A DNA stretch of 64,000 bases from Serratia rubidaea (GTDB lineage Bacteria; Pseudomonadota; Gammaproteobacteria; Enterobacterales; Enterobacteriaceae), in the NCBI GenBank assembly GCA_901472405.1, contig LR590463.1, positions 4,774,001 through 4,838,000 of the forward strand. Direction: 5' to 3'. Positions 9,069 through 18,211 of this stretch are shown in pieces. Below the pieces are notes generated by a model. That model did not search any database. It saw only the letters and a list, made by a program, of their open reading frames with translations, and had not been told where the DNA came from. Numbering within the stretch: position 1 is the stretch's first letter; the number at the start of each line of letters is the position of its first letter. A program made the translations under genes and the position numbers.

Positions 9069-10001
9069 ATGACTTGCAAAAATATTGCCGTAATCGGCGA
9101 ATGCATGATTGAGCTGTCGCAGAACGGCGTCGCCCTCAGCCGTGGTTTTGGCGGCGATACGCTCAACACCGCCGTCTATCTTGCCCGTCAGACGCAGCGC
9201 CAGGCGCTGAACGTCCACTATGTCACCGCGCTCGGTAACGACAGTTTCAGTCAGGAAATGCTGCGCGCCTGGCAGCAGGAAGAGATCGACACCACCCTGG
9301 TACAGCAGCTGGCGGATAAGCTGCCGGGGCTATACGTGATTGAAACCGACGCGGCCGGCGAGCGTACCTTCTATTACTGGCGCAATGACGCCGCCGCACG
9401 CTATTGGCTCGACGGCCCGCAGGCCGACGCCATTTGCCACCGGCTGGCGCAGTTTGATTATCTGTATCTCAGCGGCATCAGCCTGGCGATCCTGTCCGCC
9501 GACGCGCGCGGCAAACTGATGGCGCTGCTGCGCCAATGCCGCGCCAACGGCGGCCAGGTCATTTTCGACAATAACTATCGCCCGCGGCTGTGGGCAGACC
9601 GGGACGAGGCGCAGCAGGCCTATCGCGAGATGCTGTCCTGCACCGACACCGCGTTTCTGACGCTGGACGATGAGGATGCGTTATGGGGGGCATTGCCGGT
9701 GGAACAGGTGGTGCAGCGCACCCGCGGTTTCGGCGTGCGGGAGATCGCGATCAAACGCGGCGCCGACGCCTGTCTGGTCTATCTGCATGATGAGACGCCG
9801 CTGGAGGTCGCAGCGGTAAAACTGGCGCGGGAACAGGTGGTTGACACCACCGCCGCCGGCGACTCCTTCAGCGCCGGCTACCTCGCCGTGCGCCTCAACG
9901 GCGGTACGCCACAGCAAGCGGCGGAGCGCGGCCATCTGACCGCCAGCACGGTGATTCAGCACCGCGGCGCGATTATCCCGCCGGCGGCGATGCCGGCCTG
10001 A
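9069..10001 (+). CDS. kdgK: 2-dehydro-3-deoxygluconokinase (KDG kinase)
   Basis: Phosphorylates 2-keto-3-deoxygluconate to KDPG, feeding hexuronate and pectin breakdown into the Entner-Doudoroff aldolase step. It is a PfkB/ribokinase fold enzyme of 310 residues (E. coli 309). Residues visible are the N-terminal VIGECMIELS, the sugar-contact GGDTLNTAVYLAR segment, and PfkB signature 2 near residue 255 (DTTAAGDSFSAGYLA) with the catalytic Asp. The frame is open upstream, but the ATG at 9069 yields the family N-terminus. The KdgR-like box at 8980-9000 supports hexuronate-responsive control. Confidence 0.94.
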   Translation: MTCKNIAVIGECMIELSQNGVALSRGFGGDTLNTAVYLARQTQRQALNVHYVTALGNDSFSQEMLRAWQQEEIDTTLVQQLADKLPGLYVIETDAAGERTFYYWRNDAAARYWLDGPQADAICHRLAQFDYLYLSGISLAILSADARGKLMALLRQCRANGGQVIFDNNYRPRLWADRDEAQQAYREMLSCTDTAFLTLDDEDALWGALPVEQVVQRTRGFGVREIAIKRGADACLVYLHDETPLEVAAVKLAREQVVDTTAAGDSFSAGYLAVRLNGGTPQQAAERGHLTASTVIQHRGAIIPPAAMPA

Positions 10002-10095
10002 CAGCGCGATGGATGCGGGCAGCGATGTGCCTGCAGGTAAGATACGACTGGGGATTGAACAGCGGTTAATTGCGCCGCCGCAGAGCGTCAGCCAA

Positions 10096-10124
10096 TAAAA
10101 AAGCCGGCACTCTCTGCCGGCTTT
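10096..10124 (-). terminator. Rho-independent terminator of ilvC
   Basis: AAGCCGGCA, ctctc loop, TGCCGGCTT. The T-run lies on the minus strand immediately after ilvC. Confidence 0.85.
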
Positions 10125-10142
10125 CCATGCTTGCTGCGACGC

Positions 10143-11617
10143 TTAGCCTGCTACGGCGATGCGTTTCATATCGGTCATATAGCCGCGCAATTTGCGGCCC
10201 ACCGCTTCGATCGGGTGGTTGCGCACCGCTTCGTTGACATCGCGCAGCTGCGCATTATCCACCGCGGTTCCCGCGACGGCTTTGCCCAGATCGCCTGCCT
10301 GCAGCGTGGTCATAAACTCTTTCAGCAACGGCACCGCGGCGTTGGCAAACAGGTAGTTACCGTACTCGGCGGTGTCGGAGATCACCACGTTCATTTCATA
10401 CAGACGCTTACGGGCGATGGTATTGGCGATCAGCGGCAGCTCGTGCAGCGACTCATAGTACGCCGACTCTTCGATGATGCCGGAATCCACCATGGTTTCA
10501 AACGCCAGCTCAACGCCCGCTTTCACCATTGCCACCATCAGCACGCCGTTATCAAAGTACTCCTGCTCGCTGATTTTGCCTTCAAACTGCGGCGCGTTTT
10601 CAAACGCGGTTTTACCGGTCTCTTCACGCCAGGTCAGCAGCTTCACGTCGTCCTCCGCCCAGTCGGCCATCATGCCGCTGGAGAACGCGCCGGAGATGAT
10701 GTCGTCCATGTGCTTCTGGAACAGCGGCGCCATGATGGTTTTCAGCTGCTCAGACAGCGCATAGGCGCGCAGTTTGGCCGGGTTGGACAGACGATCCATC
10801 ATCAGGGTGATGCCGCCCTGCTTCAGCGCTTCGGTGATGGTTTCCCAACCGTACTGGATCAGTTTCTCGGCGTAAGCCGGGTCGGTGCCTTCCGCCACCA
10901 GCTTATCGAAGCACAGCAGCGAGCCTGCCTGCAGCATACCGCACAGAATGGTCTGCTCGCCCATCAGGTCGGATTTTACTTCTGCCACGAAGGAAGACTC
11001 CAACACGCCGGCGCGGTGGCCGCCGGTCGCCGCAGCCCATGCCTTGGCGATCGCCATGCCTTCGCCTTTCGGATCGTTTTCCGGGTGTACGGCGATCAGC
11101 GTCGGTACGCCGAAACCGCGCTTGTACTCTTCACGTACTTCGGTGCCCGGACACTTCGGCGCCACCATCACTACGGTGATGTCTTTACGCACCTGCTCGC
11201 CCACTTCAACGATGTTGAAACCGTGCGAGTAGCCCAGCGCCGCGCCGTCTTTCATCAGTGGCTGCACCGCGCGCACCACGGAAGAGTGCTGTTTGTCCGG
11301 CGTCAGGTTAACCACCAGATCGGCCTGCGGGATCAGCTCTTCATAGGTGCCCACTTTAAAGCCGTTCTCGGTCGCCTTGCGCCATGACGCGCGTTTTTCG
11401 TCGATCGCTTCCTGACGCAGGGCGTACGCCACGTCCAGGCCGGAGTCGCGCATGTTCAGGCCCTGGTTCAGACCCTGAGCGCCACAGCCGACAATCACCA
11501 CTTTTTTCCCTTTCAGGTAGCCGCCTCATCGGCAAATTCGTCGCGCGCCATAAAGCGACACTTACCCAATTGCGCCAGCTGCTGACGCAGGTTCAATGTG
11601 TTGAAATAGTTAGCCAT
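10143..11617 (-). pseudogene. ilvC: Ketol-acid reductoisomerase (single-base deletion near the start)
   Basis: IlvC converts acetolactate or acetohydroxybutyrate to the dihydroxy acids with NADPH and Mg2+, the second common step of valine, isoleucine and leucine synthesis. The ATG at 11617 starts MANYFNTLNLRQQLAQLGKC...DEFADEA, then the frame breaks. From about 11515 the other frame continues with the Rossmann motif VVIVGCGAQGLNQGLNMRDS to the normal C-terminus. One missing base near 11520 (GCGGCTACC for an expected GCGGCCTACC) restores exactly 491 residues, the E. coli length. It is the long class II type with a duplicated knotted domain. It is divergent from its activator ilvY. A consensus error is likely. 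Confidence 0.9.
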
Positions 11618-11747
11618 GGTGCTACTCCAGTTAGATGTTGTGTATTACATGTTATTTTCATTCCCCGCCCTGTCTGTGCGGAGATTCGTTAAGCTCAATG
11701 TATAACAGGATTTGCGTTGCTTAAATTGATATATTAAGAACATCACG

Positions 11748-11762
11748 TTGCAATTTATGCAA
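11748..11762. promoter_or_regulatory. IlvY operator-like inverted repeat
   Basis: TTGCAATTTATGCAA, a TTGCA/TGCAA inverted repeat in the divergent ilvY-ilvC gap. IlvY is known to bind TTGCAA-type sites here and to activate ilvC when acetolactate is bound. A second, weaker TTGC-containing stretch (11712-11720) lies about 35 bp closer to ilvC. Confidence 0.65.
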
Positions 11763-11786
11763 CACCATCGCTGCGAGCATACTGAT

Positions 11787-12668
11787 ATGGACTTACGCGA
11801 TTTAAAGCTGTTTTTGCATCTGGCGGAAAGCCGCCATTTCGGCCGTACCGCCAAGGCGATGCACGTCAGTCCCTCCACCCTGTCGCGCCAGATTCAGCGG
11901 CTGGAAGAGGGCGTCGGCAAGCCGCTGTTTCTGCGGGACAACCGCACCGTGCAGCTGACCGACGCCGGTGAACTGCTGAAGGTGTTCGCCCAGCAGACGC
12001 TGCTGCAGTACCAGCAGCTTAAGCACGCGCTCGGCCAGCATGGCCCGTCGCTCAGCGGTGAACTGCGCCTGTTCTGCTCGGTCACCGCCGCTTACAGCCA
12101 TCTGCCGCCGATCCTCGATCGCTTTCGCGCCCAGCATCCGCTGGTGGAAATCAAACTCACCACCGGCGACGCCGCCGATGCGGTGGATAAAATCCAGTCC
12201 AATGAGGCGGACCTCGGCATCGCCGGCCGGCCGGAAAGCCTGCCGGGCAGCGTCGATTTCACCAAAATCGGCGAAATTCCGCTGGTGCTGATTGCGCCGG
12301 CGCTGCCGTGCGCGGTGCGCACCCAGGCCTTTGCCGAACAGCCCGACTGGGCCAATATTCCCTTTATCCTGCCGGAGCACGGCCCGTCGCGAAAACGCAT
12401 CGAGCTGTGGTTCCGCCGGCACCGCATCAGCAACCCGCTGATTTACGCCACCGTCGGCGGCCACGAGGCCATCGTCTCGATGGTGGCGTTGGGCTGCGGC
12501 ATCGCGCTGATCCCCAGCGTGGTGGTGGACAACAGCCCGGAGCCGGTGCGCAACCGTATCTCGCAGCTGGACAATATCTCGATGGTGGAGCCGTTTGAAC
12601 TGGGGGTCTGCGTACAGCGAAAACGCCTTGGCGACCCGCTGATCGAAGCGTTTTGGCGCCTGCTGTAG
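11787..12668 (+). CDS. ilvY: LysR-type activator of ilvC
   Basis: A LysR-family regulator, 293 residues. It has an N-terminal winged HTH (LFLHLAESRHFGRTAKAMHV then STLSRQIQRLEE) and a C-terminal substrate-binding domain, with GCGIALIPSVVV near residue 240. In enterobacteria IlvY activates ilvC in response to its substrates acetolactate and acetohydroxybutyrate, and represses itself. Identity rests on the divergent position next to ilvC and on the sequence. The ATG at 11787 gives the canonical MDLRDLKLFLHL start; the longer frame starting at 11748 would overlap the operator. Confidence 0.93.
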   Translation: MDLRDLKLFLHLAESRHFGRTAKAMHVSPSTLSRQIQRLEEGVGKPLFLRDNRTVQLTDAGELLKVFAQQTLLQYQQLKHALGQHGPSLSGELRLFCSVTAAYSHLPPILDRFRAQHPLVEIKLTTGDAADAVDKIQSNEADLGIAGRPESLPGSVDFTKIGEIPLVLIAPALPCAVRTQAFAEQPDWANIPFILPEHGPSRKRIELWFRRHRISNPLIYATVGGHEAIVSMVALGCGIALIPSVVVDNSPEPVRNRISQLDNISMVEPFELGVCVQRKRLGDPLIEAFWRLL

Positions 12669-12681
12669 CGCCGCGCGGCGG

Positions 12682-13383
12682 CTACAGGTCGGCCGGGTCG
12701 ATCTGCTTCATTGCCTCCACTTTCATCAGCCAGTGGTAGAGCGGCTCCAACCGCTGGAAAGCCTGCGTCAGCATCGGCGCCAAATCGGCGCTGAACAGTT
12801 TTTCCACCTGACGATCGCTGGCCATCACCGCGAAGGATTTGCGCTGATACCAGTGGGCAATCTCCGCCGCCTGCCCTTTGACCAACGGACGTTTGTAACT
12901 CTCGCCCACCAGCTCGAACGGCGGCCGGCAGCAGGCCGCCGCCGCCAGAAACTGCTGCGGCTGCCGCTGCAGCGTATGGCGGAACAGATCCATCGTCGGC
13001 TTGTTGGCGCTGTAATAACCCAGCCCATAGCGCAGCATGTCCGGCCCCAGCTCAAAGAAATAGACCGGCGCGTCTTTCCAGTCTTTGCTCGGCCGTTTGA
13101 AGGTCAGCCACATGCGGCTGCGGTAGCGGGACTTATCGTGGGAAAAACGCGTATCGCGGTGAATACGCGACAGCGTTTTACCGATCGCCGGCCGGGTCTC
13201 AAACTGCGGGTCGATCGCCAGCATCGCCGGCGCCAGCTGTTCCACCAGCCTGCGGAACGGCGTTAACAGCGTTTGTTCGTACAGCGCGCGGTGCGCCTCA
13301 AACCACGCTTTGTCGTTTTCAATCCGCACCTGCTGCAGGAAGTCCAATCCCTGCTGACTAAATCCGGCAAACTGCTGCGTCAT
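12682..13383 (-). CDS. DUF2461 (TIGR02453) family protein
   Basis: A 233-residue protein of the DUF2461 family. Conserved features are the N-terminal LDFLQQVRIENDKAWFEAHR stretch, the central SRIHRDTRFSHDKSRYRSRM block (about residues 70-92) and YFFELGPDMLRYGLGYY. No signal peptide or membrane segment is visible, so it is probably cytoplasmic. The function is unknown. It sits between ilvA and ilvY, where E. coli has no gene, and is convergent with ilvY (13 bp between stops). It has its own start 100 bp from ilvA and may be co-transcribed from the ilv operon. Confidence 0.85.
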   Translation of the reverse strand: MTQQFAGFSQQGLDFLQQVRIENDKAWFEAHRALYEQTLLTPFRRLVEQLAPAMLAIDPQFETRPAIGKTLSRIHRDTRFSHDKSRYRSRMWLTFKRPSKDWKDAPVYFFELGPDMLRYGLGYYSANKPTMDLFRHTLQRQPQQFLAAAACCRPPFELVGESYKRPLVKGQAAEIAHWYQRKSFAVMASDRQVEKLFSADLAPMLTQAFQRLEPLYHWLMKVEAMKQIDPADL

Positions 13384-13483
13384 GGCTTCTCCTGCTGCTT
13401 GCGCTATTCATCATGGCAGATCGCGCGCTGCAATCTGCCGCTCCATCTCGCGTCCCTGGGCAATCAGGCGGTTAACGATCGCC

Positions 13484-15028
13484 CTAGCCCTGCAGGAAGA
13501 AACGAAACGCCGGGTTATCCGTTTCATCATGACAGTCATAGCCCAGCGCCGTCAGATGCTGTTCAAACTCCGGCTCGCTTTGCGCCAGCTCGAAGGCCGC
13601 CAGCACGCGGCCGAAGTCGGTGCCATGGCTGCGGTAATGGAACAGGGAAATATTCCAGTGGGTGCCGAGGGTATTCAGGAACTTCAGCAACGCGCCGGGA
13701 GATTCCGGGAACTCAAAGCTGTACAGCCGCTCGCGCAGCGGCTTGGAAGGGCGGCCGCCCACCATATAGCGCACGTGCAGCTTGGCCATTTCATCGTCAG
13801 ACAGATCCACCACCTGATAGCCGCCGGCCGTCAGCTCGCTGATGATTTCCCGGCGTTCCGCATGGCCGCACGTTAAACGCACGCCGACGAAGATGCAGGC
13901 GTTGTCGGCATCGGCGTAGCGGTAGTTGAACTCGGTGACCGAACGGCCGCCCAGCAGCTGGCAGAACTTGAGGAAGCTGCCCTGCTGTTCGGGAATGGTC
14001 ACCGCCAGCAAGGCTTCGCGCTGCTCGCCCAGTTCGCAGCGTTCGGATACGTAGCGCAGCCCGTGGAAATTCAGGTTGGCGCCGGACAGCACATGCGCCA
14101 GACGCTCGCCCTGAATGTCGTGCTGCTGCACGTACTTTTTCAGCCCCGCCAGCGCCAGCGCGCCCGACGGCTCGGCAATGGCGCGCACGTCTTCAAACAG
14201 ATCTTTAACCGCAGCGCAGATGGCGTCGCTGTCGACGGTGATCACGTCATCCAGATACTCACGGCACAGGCGGAAGGTTTCGTCGCCGATGCGCTTGACC
14301 GCCACGCCTTCGGCGAACAGCCCGACGCGGGCCAGATCCACCGGCTGTCCGGCATCCAGCGCCGCACGCAGGCAGGCCGAATCTTCCGCCTCAACGCCAA
14401 TCACTTTGATTTGCGGCATCAGCTGTTTGATCAGCACCGCCACGCCGGCCGCCAGGCCGCCGCCGCCGACCGGGACAAACACCCGGTCCAGATGGGCGTC
14501 CTGCTGCAGCAGCTCCATCGCCAGCGTCCCCTGCCCGGCGATCACCGCCGGATGGTCGAACGGCGGCACAAAGATCATGCCCTGCTGGCGGGACAGCTCC
14601 ACCGCCTTCGCCTTCGCCTCGTCAAAATTGGCGCCGTGCAGCAACACCTCGCCGCCGAAGCCGCGCACCGCGTCCACCTTGATATCCGCGGTGGCGACCG
14701 GCATCACGATCAGGGTTTTAATCCCCAGACGGCTGCCGGACAGCGCCACGCCCTGCGCGTGGTTGCCCGCTGAAGCGGTAATCACGCCGCGCGCCTTTTG
14801 CTCTTCGCTCAGGCCGGCAATCATCGCGTAGGCGCCGCGCAGCTTAAAGCTGTGCACCGGCTGGCGGTCCTCACGTTTGACCAGCACGGCGTTGCCCAGC
14901 CGCGAGGAGAGTTTTTCCATGGTCTGCAGCGGGGTGACCTGCGCCACCTCGTAAACCGGCGAACGCAGCGCCGCCCGCAGATACTCCGCCCCGCAGGGGG
15001 CCTCTGATAGGGGTTGTGATACCGCCAT
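13484..15028 (-). CDS. ilvA: Threonine ammonia-lyase, biosynthetic
   Basis: A PLP enzyme deaminating threonine to 2-oxobutyrate, the committed step of isoleucine synthesis, feedback-inhibited by isoleucine. It has 514 residues as in E. coli. The N-terminal catalytic domain has the PLP-lysine motif QPVHSFKLRGAY (about residue 62) and the glycine-rich phosphate loop VPVGGGGLAAG (about 188). Two C-terminal ACT-like regulatory domains follow (REALLAVTIPEQQGSFLKFC and RLYSFEFPESPGALLKFLN). It is the last gene of ilvGMEDA, starting 5 bases after the ilvD stop. Confidence 0.97.
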   Translation of the reverse strand: MAVSQPLSEAPCGAEYLRAALRSPVYEVAQVTPLQTMEKLSSRLGNAVLVKREDRQPVHSFKLRGAYAMIAGLSEEQKARGVITASAGNHAQGVALSGSRLGIKTLIVMPVATADIKVDAVRGFGGEVLLHGANFDEAKAKAVELSRQQGMIFVPPFDHPAVIAGQGTLAMELLQQDAHLDRVFVPVGGGGLAAGVAVLIKQLMPQIKVIGVEAEDSACLRAALDAGQPVDLARVGLFAEGVAVKRIGDETFRLCREYLDDVITVDSDAICAAVKDLFEDVRAIAEPSGALALAGLKKYVQQHDIQGERLAHVLSGANLNFHGLRYVSERCELGEQREALLAVTIPEQQGSFLKFCQLLGGRSVTEFNYRYADADNACIFVGVRLTCGHAERREIISELTAGGYQVVDLSDDEMAKLHVRYMVGGRPSKPLRERLYSFEFPESPGALLKFLNTLGTHWNISLFHYRSHGTDFGRVLAAFELAQSEPEFEQHLTALGYDCHDETDNPAFRFFLQG

Positions 15029-15033
15029 GCCGC

Positions 15034-16884
15034 TTAGCCTCCCAGCTTGCTCTTGTCACGTACCGCGCCTTTGTCGGCGCTGGTGGCCAGCGTTGCGTAA
15101 GCGCGCAGCGCATAGGACACCTGACGTTCGCGGGACTTCGGCGTCCAGGCCGCATCGCCGCGCGCCAGTTCGGCCTCGCGCCGCGCCGCCAGTTCGCTGT
15201 CCGCCACTTCCAGTTTGATACCGCGGTTCGGGATATCAATAGCGATCGTATCGCCGTCCTGCACCAGCGCAATCAGACCGCCGTTGGCCGCTTCCGGCGA
15301 GGCGTGCCCGATGGACAAACCGGAAGTGCCGCCGGAGAAACGTCCGTCGGTGATCAGCGCGCAGGCCTTGCCCAGCCCCATCGATTTCAGATAGGTGGTC
15401 GGATAGAGCATTTCCTGCATGCCCGGCCCGCCTTTCGGCCCTTCGTAGCGGATGACCACCACGTCGCCGGCTTCAACTTTGCCGCCGAGGATGGCTTCCA
15501 CCGCATCTTCCTGGCTCTCGTACACCTTGGCCGGGCCGCTGAAGACCAGAATTTCTTTGTCGACGCCGGCGGTTTTGACGATACAGCCGTCTTCCGCCAG
15601 GTTGCCATACAGCACCGCCAGCCCGCCGTCCTGGCTGTAGGCGTGCTCACGGGTGCGGATACAGCCCTCTTTACGGTCGGTATCCAGCGAATCCCAGCGG
15701 CAATCCTGCGAGAACGCCTGCGTGGTGCGGATACCCGCCGGTCCGGCGGCGTACATCTGCTTCACATCCTCATCCTGAGTCAGCATCACATCATAGGCCG
15801 CCAGCGTTTGCGGCAGCGTCAGACCCAGAACGTTGCTGACGTCGCGGTTCAGCAAACCGGCGCGGTCCAGCTCGCCGAGGATGCCGATCACCCCGCCGGC
15901 GCGGTGGACGTCTTCCATATGGTATTTCTGCGTGCTCGGCGCCACCTTGCACAGGTGCGGCACCTTGCGGGACAGGCGGTCGATATCTTCCATGGTGAAG
16001 TCCACCTCGCCTTCCTGCGCCGCCGCCAGCAGGTGCAGAACGGTATTGGTCGAGCCGCCCATGGCGATATCCAGCGTCATGGCGTTTTCAAACGCCGCCT
16101 TATTGGCGATATTGCGCGGCAACGCGCTCTCATCGTCCTGCTGGTAGTAACGTTTGGTCAGCTCAACGATGCGCTTGCCCGCGTTAAGGAACAGCTGTTT
16201 GCGATCGGCATGCGTCGCCAGCAGCGAGCCGTTGCCCGGCTGCGACAGCCCCAGCGCCTCGGTCAGACAGTTCATCGAGTTGGCGGTGAACATGCCGGAA
16301 CAGGAGCCGCAGGTCGGACAGGCGGAGCGTTCAATCTGTTCGCTCTCGGCGTCGCTGACGTTGGGGTTCGCCCCCTGAATCATGGCGTCCACCAGATCCA
16401 GCTTGATAATCTGGTCGGACAGTTTGGTTTTACCGGCCTCCATCGGGCCGCCGGAGACGAAGATCACCGGAATATTGAGGCGCAGCGCCGCCATCATCAT
16501 CCCCGGGGTGATTTTGTCGCAGTTGGAGATGCACACCATCGCATCGGCGCAGTGGGCATTGACCATATACTCGACCGAATCGGCGATCAGCTCACGCGAA
16601 GGCAGGGAGTAAAGCATGCCGCCGTGTCCCATGGCGATGCCGTCATCCACCGCAATGGTGTTGAACTCTTTCGCCACGCCGCCGGAGGCTTCAATCTGTT
16701 CGGCAACCAGTTTGCCCAGATCGCGCAGATGCACGTGGCCCGGCACAAACTGGGTAAAGGAGTTGACCACCGCGATAATCGGCTTGCCGAAATCGGCCTC
16801 GGTCATCCCGGTCGCGCGCCACAGGGCGCGGGCGCCGGCCATATTGCGGCCGTGGGTGGTGGTGGCTGAACGTAACTTAGGCAT
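15034..16884 (-). CDS. ilvD: Dihydroxy-acid dehydratase
   Basis: An Fe-S enzyme dehydrating dihydroxy acids to 2-oxo acids, the third common step of branched-chain synthesis. It has 616 residues, the E. coli length. Visible are the start MPKLRSATTTHGRNMAGARA, the cluster and Mg-binding regions CISNCDKITPGMMMA and ACPTCGSCSGMFTANSMNCL, and the C-terminal ALITDGRFSGGTSGLSIGH with the active-site serine. The frame is open far upstream, but that extension is the ilvE tail read in another frame; the ATG at 16884 is the start. A 112 bp gap separates it from ilvE, longer than the other gaps in the operon. Confidence 0.97.
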   Translation of the reverse strand: MPKLRSATTTHGRNMAGARALWRATGMTEADFGKPIIAVVNSFTQFVPGHVHLRDLGKLVAEQIEASGGVAKEFNTIAVDDGIAMGHGGMLYSLPSRELIADSVEYMVNAHCADAMVCISNCDKITPGMMMAALRLNIPVIFVSGGPMEAGKTKLSDQIIKLDLVDAMIQGANPNVSDAESEQIERSACPTCGSCSGMFTANSMNCLTEALGLSQPGNGSLLATHADRKQLFLNAGKRIVELTKRYYQQDDESALPRNIANKAAFENAMTLDIAMGGSTNTVLHLLAAAQEGEVDFTMEDIDRLSRKVPHLCKVAPSTQKYHMEDVHRAGGVIGILGELDRAGLLNRDVSNVLGLTLPQTLAAYDVMLTQDEDVKQMYAAGPAGIRTTQAFSQDCRWDSLDTDRKEGCIRTREHAYSQDGGLAVLYGNLAEDGCIVKTAGVDKEILVFSGPAKVYESQEDAVEAILGGKVEAGDVVVIRYEGPKGGPGMQEMLYPTTYLKSMGLGKACALITDGRFSGGTSGLSIGHASPEAANGGLIALVQDGDTIAIDIPNRGIKLEVADSELAARREAELARGDAAWTPKSRERQVSYALRAYATLATSADKGAVRDKSKLGG

Positions 16885-16996
16885 GCTCTTTTCACTCCAA
16901 TAAATTCTGTTTTTATACGGACGGCGAACGAACCGCCCGTTTATTCCCGGATGCTGCACGTACGGGACTGTTGTGTTGTCTGTCTGGCGCGGTTTG

Positions 16997-17924
16997 TTAT
17001 GGGTTAATCGGATCCAGCCAGCCGTATTTGTCTTCAGTGGCGCCGCTAAACAGGCCGAAGAATGCCTGCTGGATCTGCTTGGTGACCGGCCCGCACTTGC
17101 CGATGCCCACCTGGATACCGTCGACGCTGCGCACCGGCGTGATTTCCGCCGCGGTGCCGGACATAAACACTTCGTCGGCCAGGTACAGCGATTCGCGCGA
17201 CAGCACCTGCTCACGCACTTCAATGCCCAGATCTTTCGCCAGTTTGATAATCGCGTCGCGGGTAATGCCCGGCAGCGCCGAGGAGGTGAACGGCGGTGTA
17301 AAACAGCACGCCGTCTTTTACCTCAAACAGGTTTTCACCGGCACCTTCAGAGATGTAGCCATGCACATCCAGCGCGATGCCTTCCTGGTAGCCGTGACGA
17401 CGCGCTTCGCTGCCCACCAGTAGCGAGGAGAGGTAGTTGCCGCCCGCTTTAGCCGCGGTCGGAATGGTATTTGGCGCCACGCGCTGCCAAGAGGAAACCA
17501 TCGCATCGATACCTTGATCCAGCGCCTCTTCACCCAGATACGCGCCCCAAGGAAACGCCGCGATAATCACGTCTGTCTTGTAGCCGGCCGGTGGGTTAAC
17601 GCCCATCCCGACATCGCCGACAAAGACCAGCGGACGGATATAGGCGCTGACCAGATTATTTTTACGCAGCGTGGCGCGGCAGGCTTCCATCAGCTCATCC
17701 ACGCTCTGGGAGACCGGCATGCGGTAGATCTTCGCCGAATCATGCAGGCGCTGCATATGTTCACGGTGACGGAACACCACCGGACCTTTATGGGAGTCGT
17801 AGCAACGTACCCCTTCAAACACCGACGTGCCGTAATGCAAGGCGTGCGACATCACGTGTACTTTCGCCTCGGCCCAAGGAACCATCTCACCGTTGAACCA
17901 GATATAATCGGCTTTCTTCGTCAT
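16997..17924 (-). pseudogene. ilvE: Branched-chain amino acid aminotransferase (single-base insertion)
   Basis: A PLP aminotransferase (fold IV) making valine, leucine and isoleucine from their oxo acids. The N-terminal frame from 17924 (MTKKADYIWFNGEMVPWAEA) includes the PLP-lysine region SSWQRVAPNTIPTAAKAGGN and breaks after KDGVLF near 17300. The C-terminal frame (REQVLSRESLYLADEVFMSG...GWLDPINP) ends at 16997. Removing one T from the TTTT run (17299-17303) gives VLFTPPFTSSALPGITRDAI and a total of 308 residues, the normal family length. It is third in ilvGMEDA and starts 20 bases after ilvM. A homopolymer error is likely. Confidence 0.9.
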
Positions 17925-17944
17925 TGTTCTTTCCTTCTCGCGCC

Positions 17945-18211
17945 TTAGGCGCGTATTTGTTGTGATGTGTTGTTGTGTTGCTGCTGGATTTCCACGCTGG
18001 AGACATCCATCAATTTATTTAACTGGGATGACAGTAAATCCACCGAGCGCTGGCTGGCAACGGTCAATTCAATATTGATTCGGTCGCTGTTCAGGCCCGA
18101 CGCCATATTCATAGCACAAACCTGGAAGCCGCGATGACGTACGACACGCAATACGCGCTCTAACATTTCAGGACGAAAACGGGCCTGGATCGAGAGTTGA
18201 TGCTGCATCAT
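17945..18211 (-). CDS. ilvM: Acetolactate synthase II small regulatory subunit
   Basis: The small subunit of acetohydroxyacid synthase II, 88 residues with one ACT domain (HQLSIQARFRPEMLERVLRV then RGFQVCAMNM). It stabilises and activates the IlvG catalytic subunit; isozyme II is characteristically valine-resistant. Its ATG overlaps the ilvG stop (ATGA-type, 18208-18211), so translation is probably coupled and keeps the subunits in balance. Confidence 0.95.
   Translation of the reverse strand: MMQHQLSIQARFRPEMLERVLRVVRHRGFQVCAMNMASGLNSDRINIELTVASQRSVDLLSSQLNKLMDVSSVEIQQQHNNTSQQIRA

Noticed and set aside
10131..11387. A 418-codon plus-strand open frame opposite ilvC, and similar long antisense frames opposite ilvD (15016-16869), hslU and priA.
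   Set aside because: They lie wholly opposite well-conserved genes in GC-rich DNA, have biased His/Arg/Gln composition, and lack ribosome-binding sites or family motifs.
15034..17223. A 729-codon version of ilvD with a long N-terminal extension.
   Set aside because: The extension is ilvE coding DNA and the intergenic gap read in another frame; the ATG at 16884 gives the exact family length.
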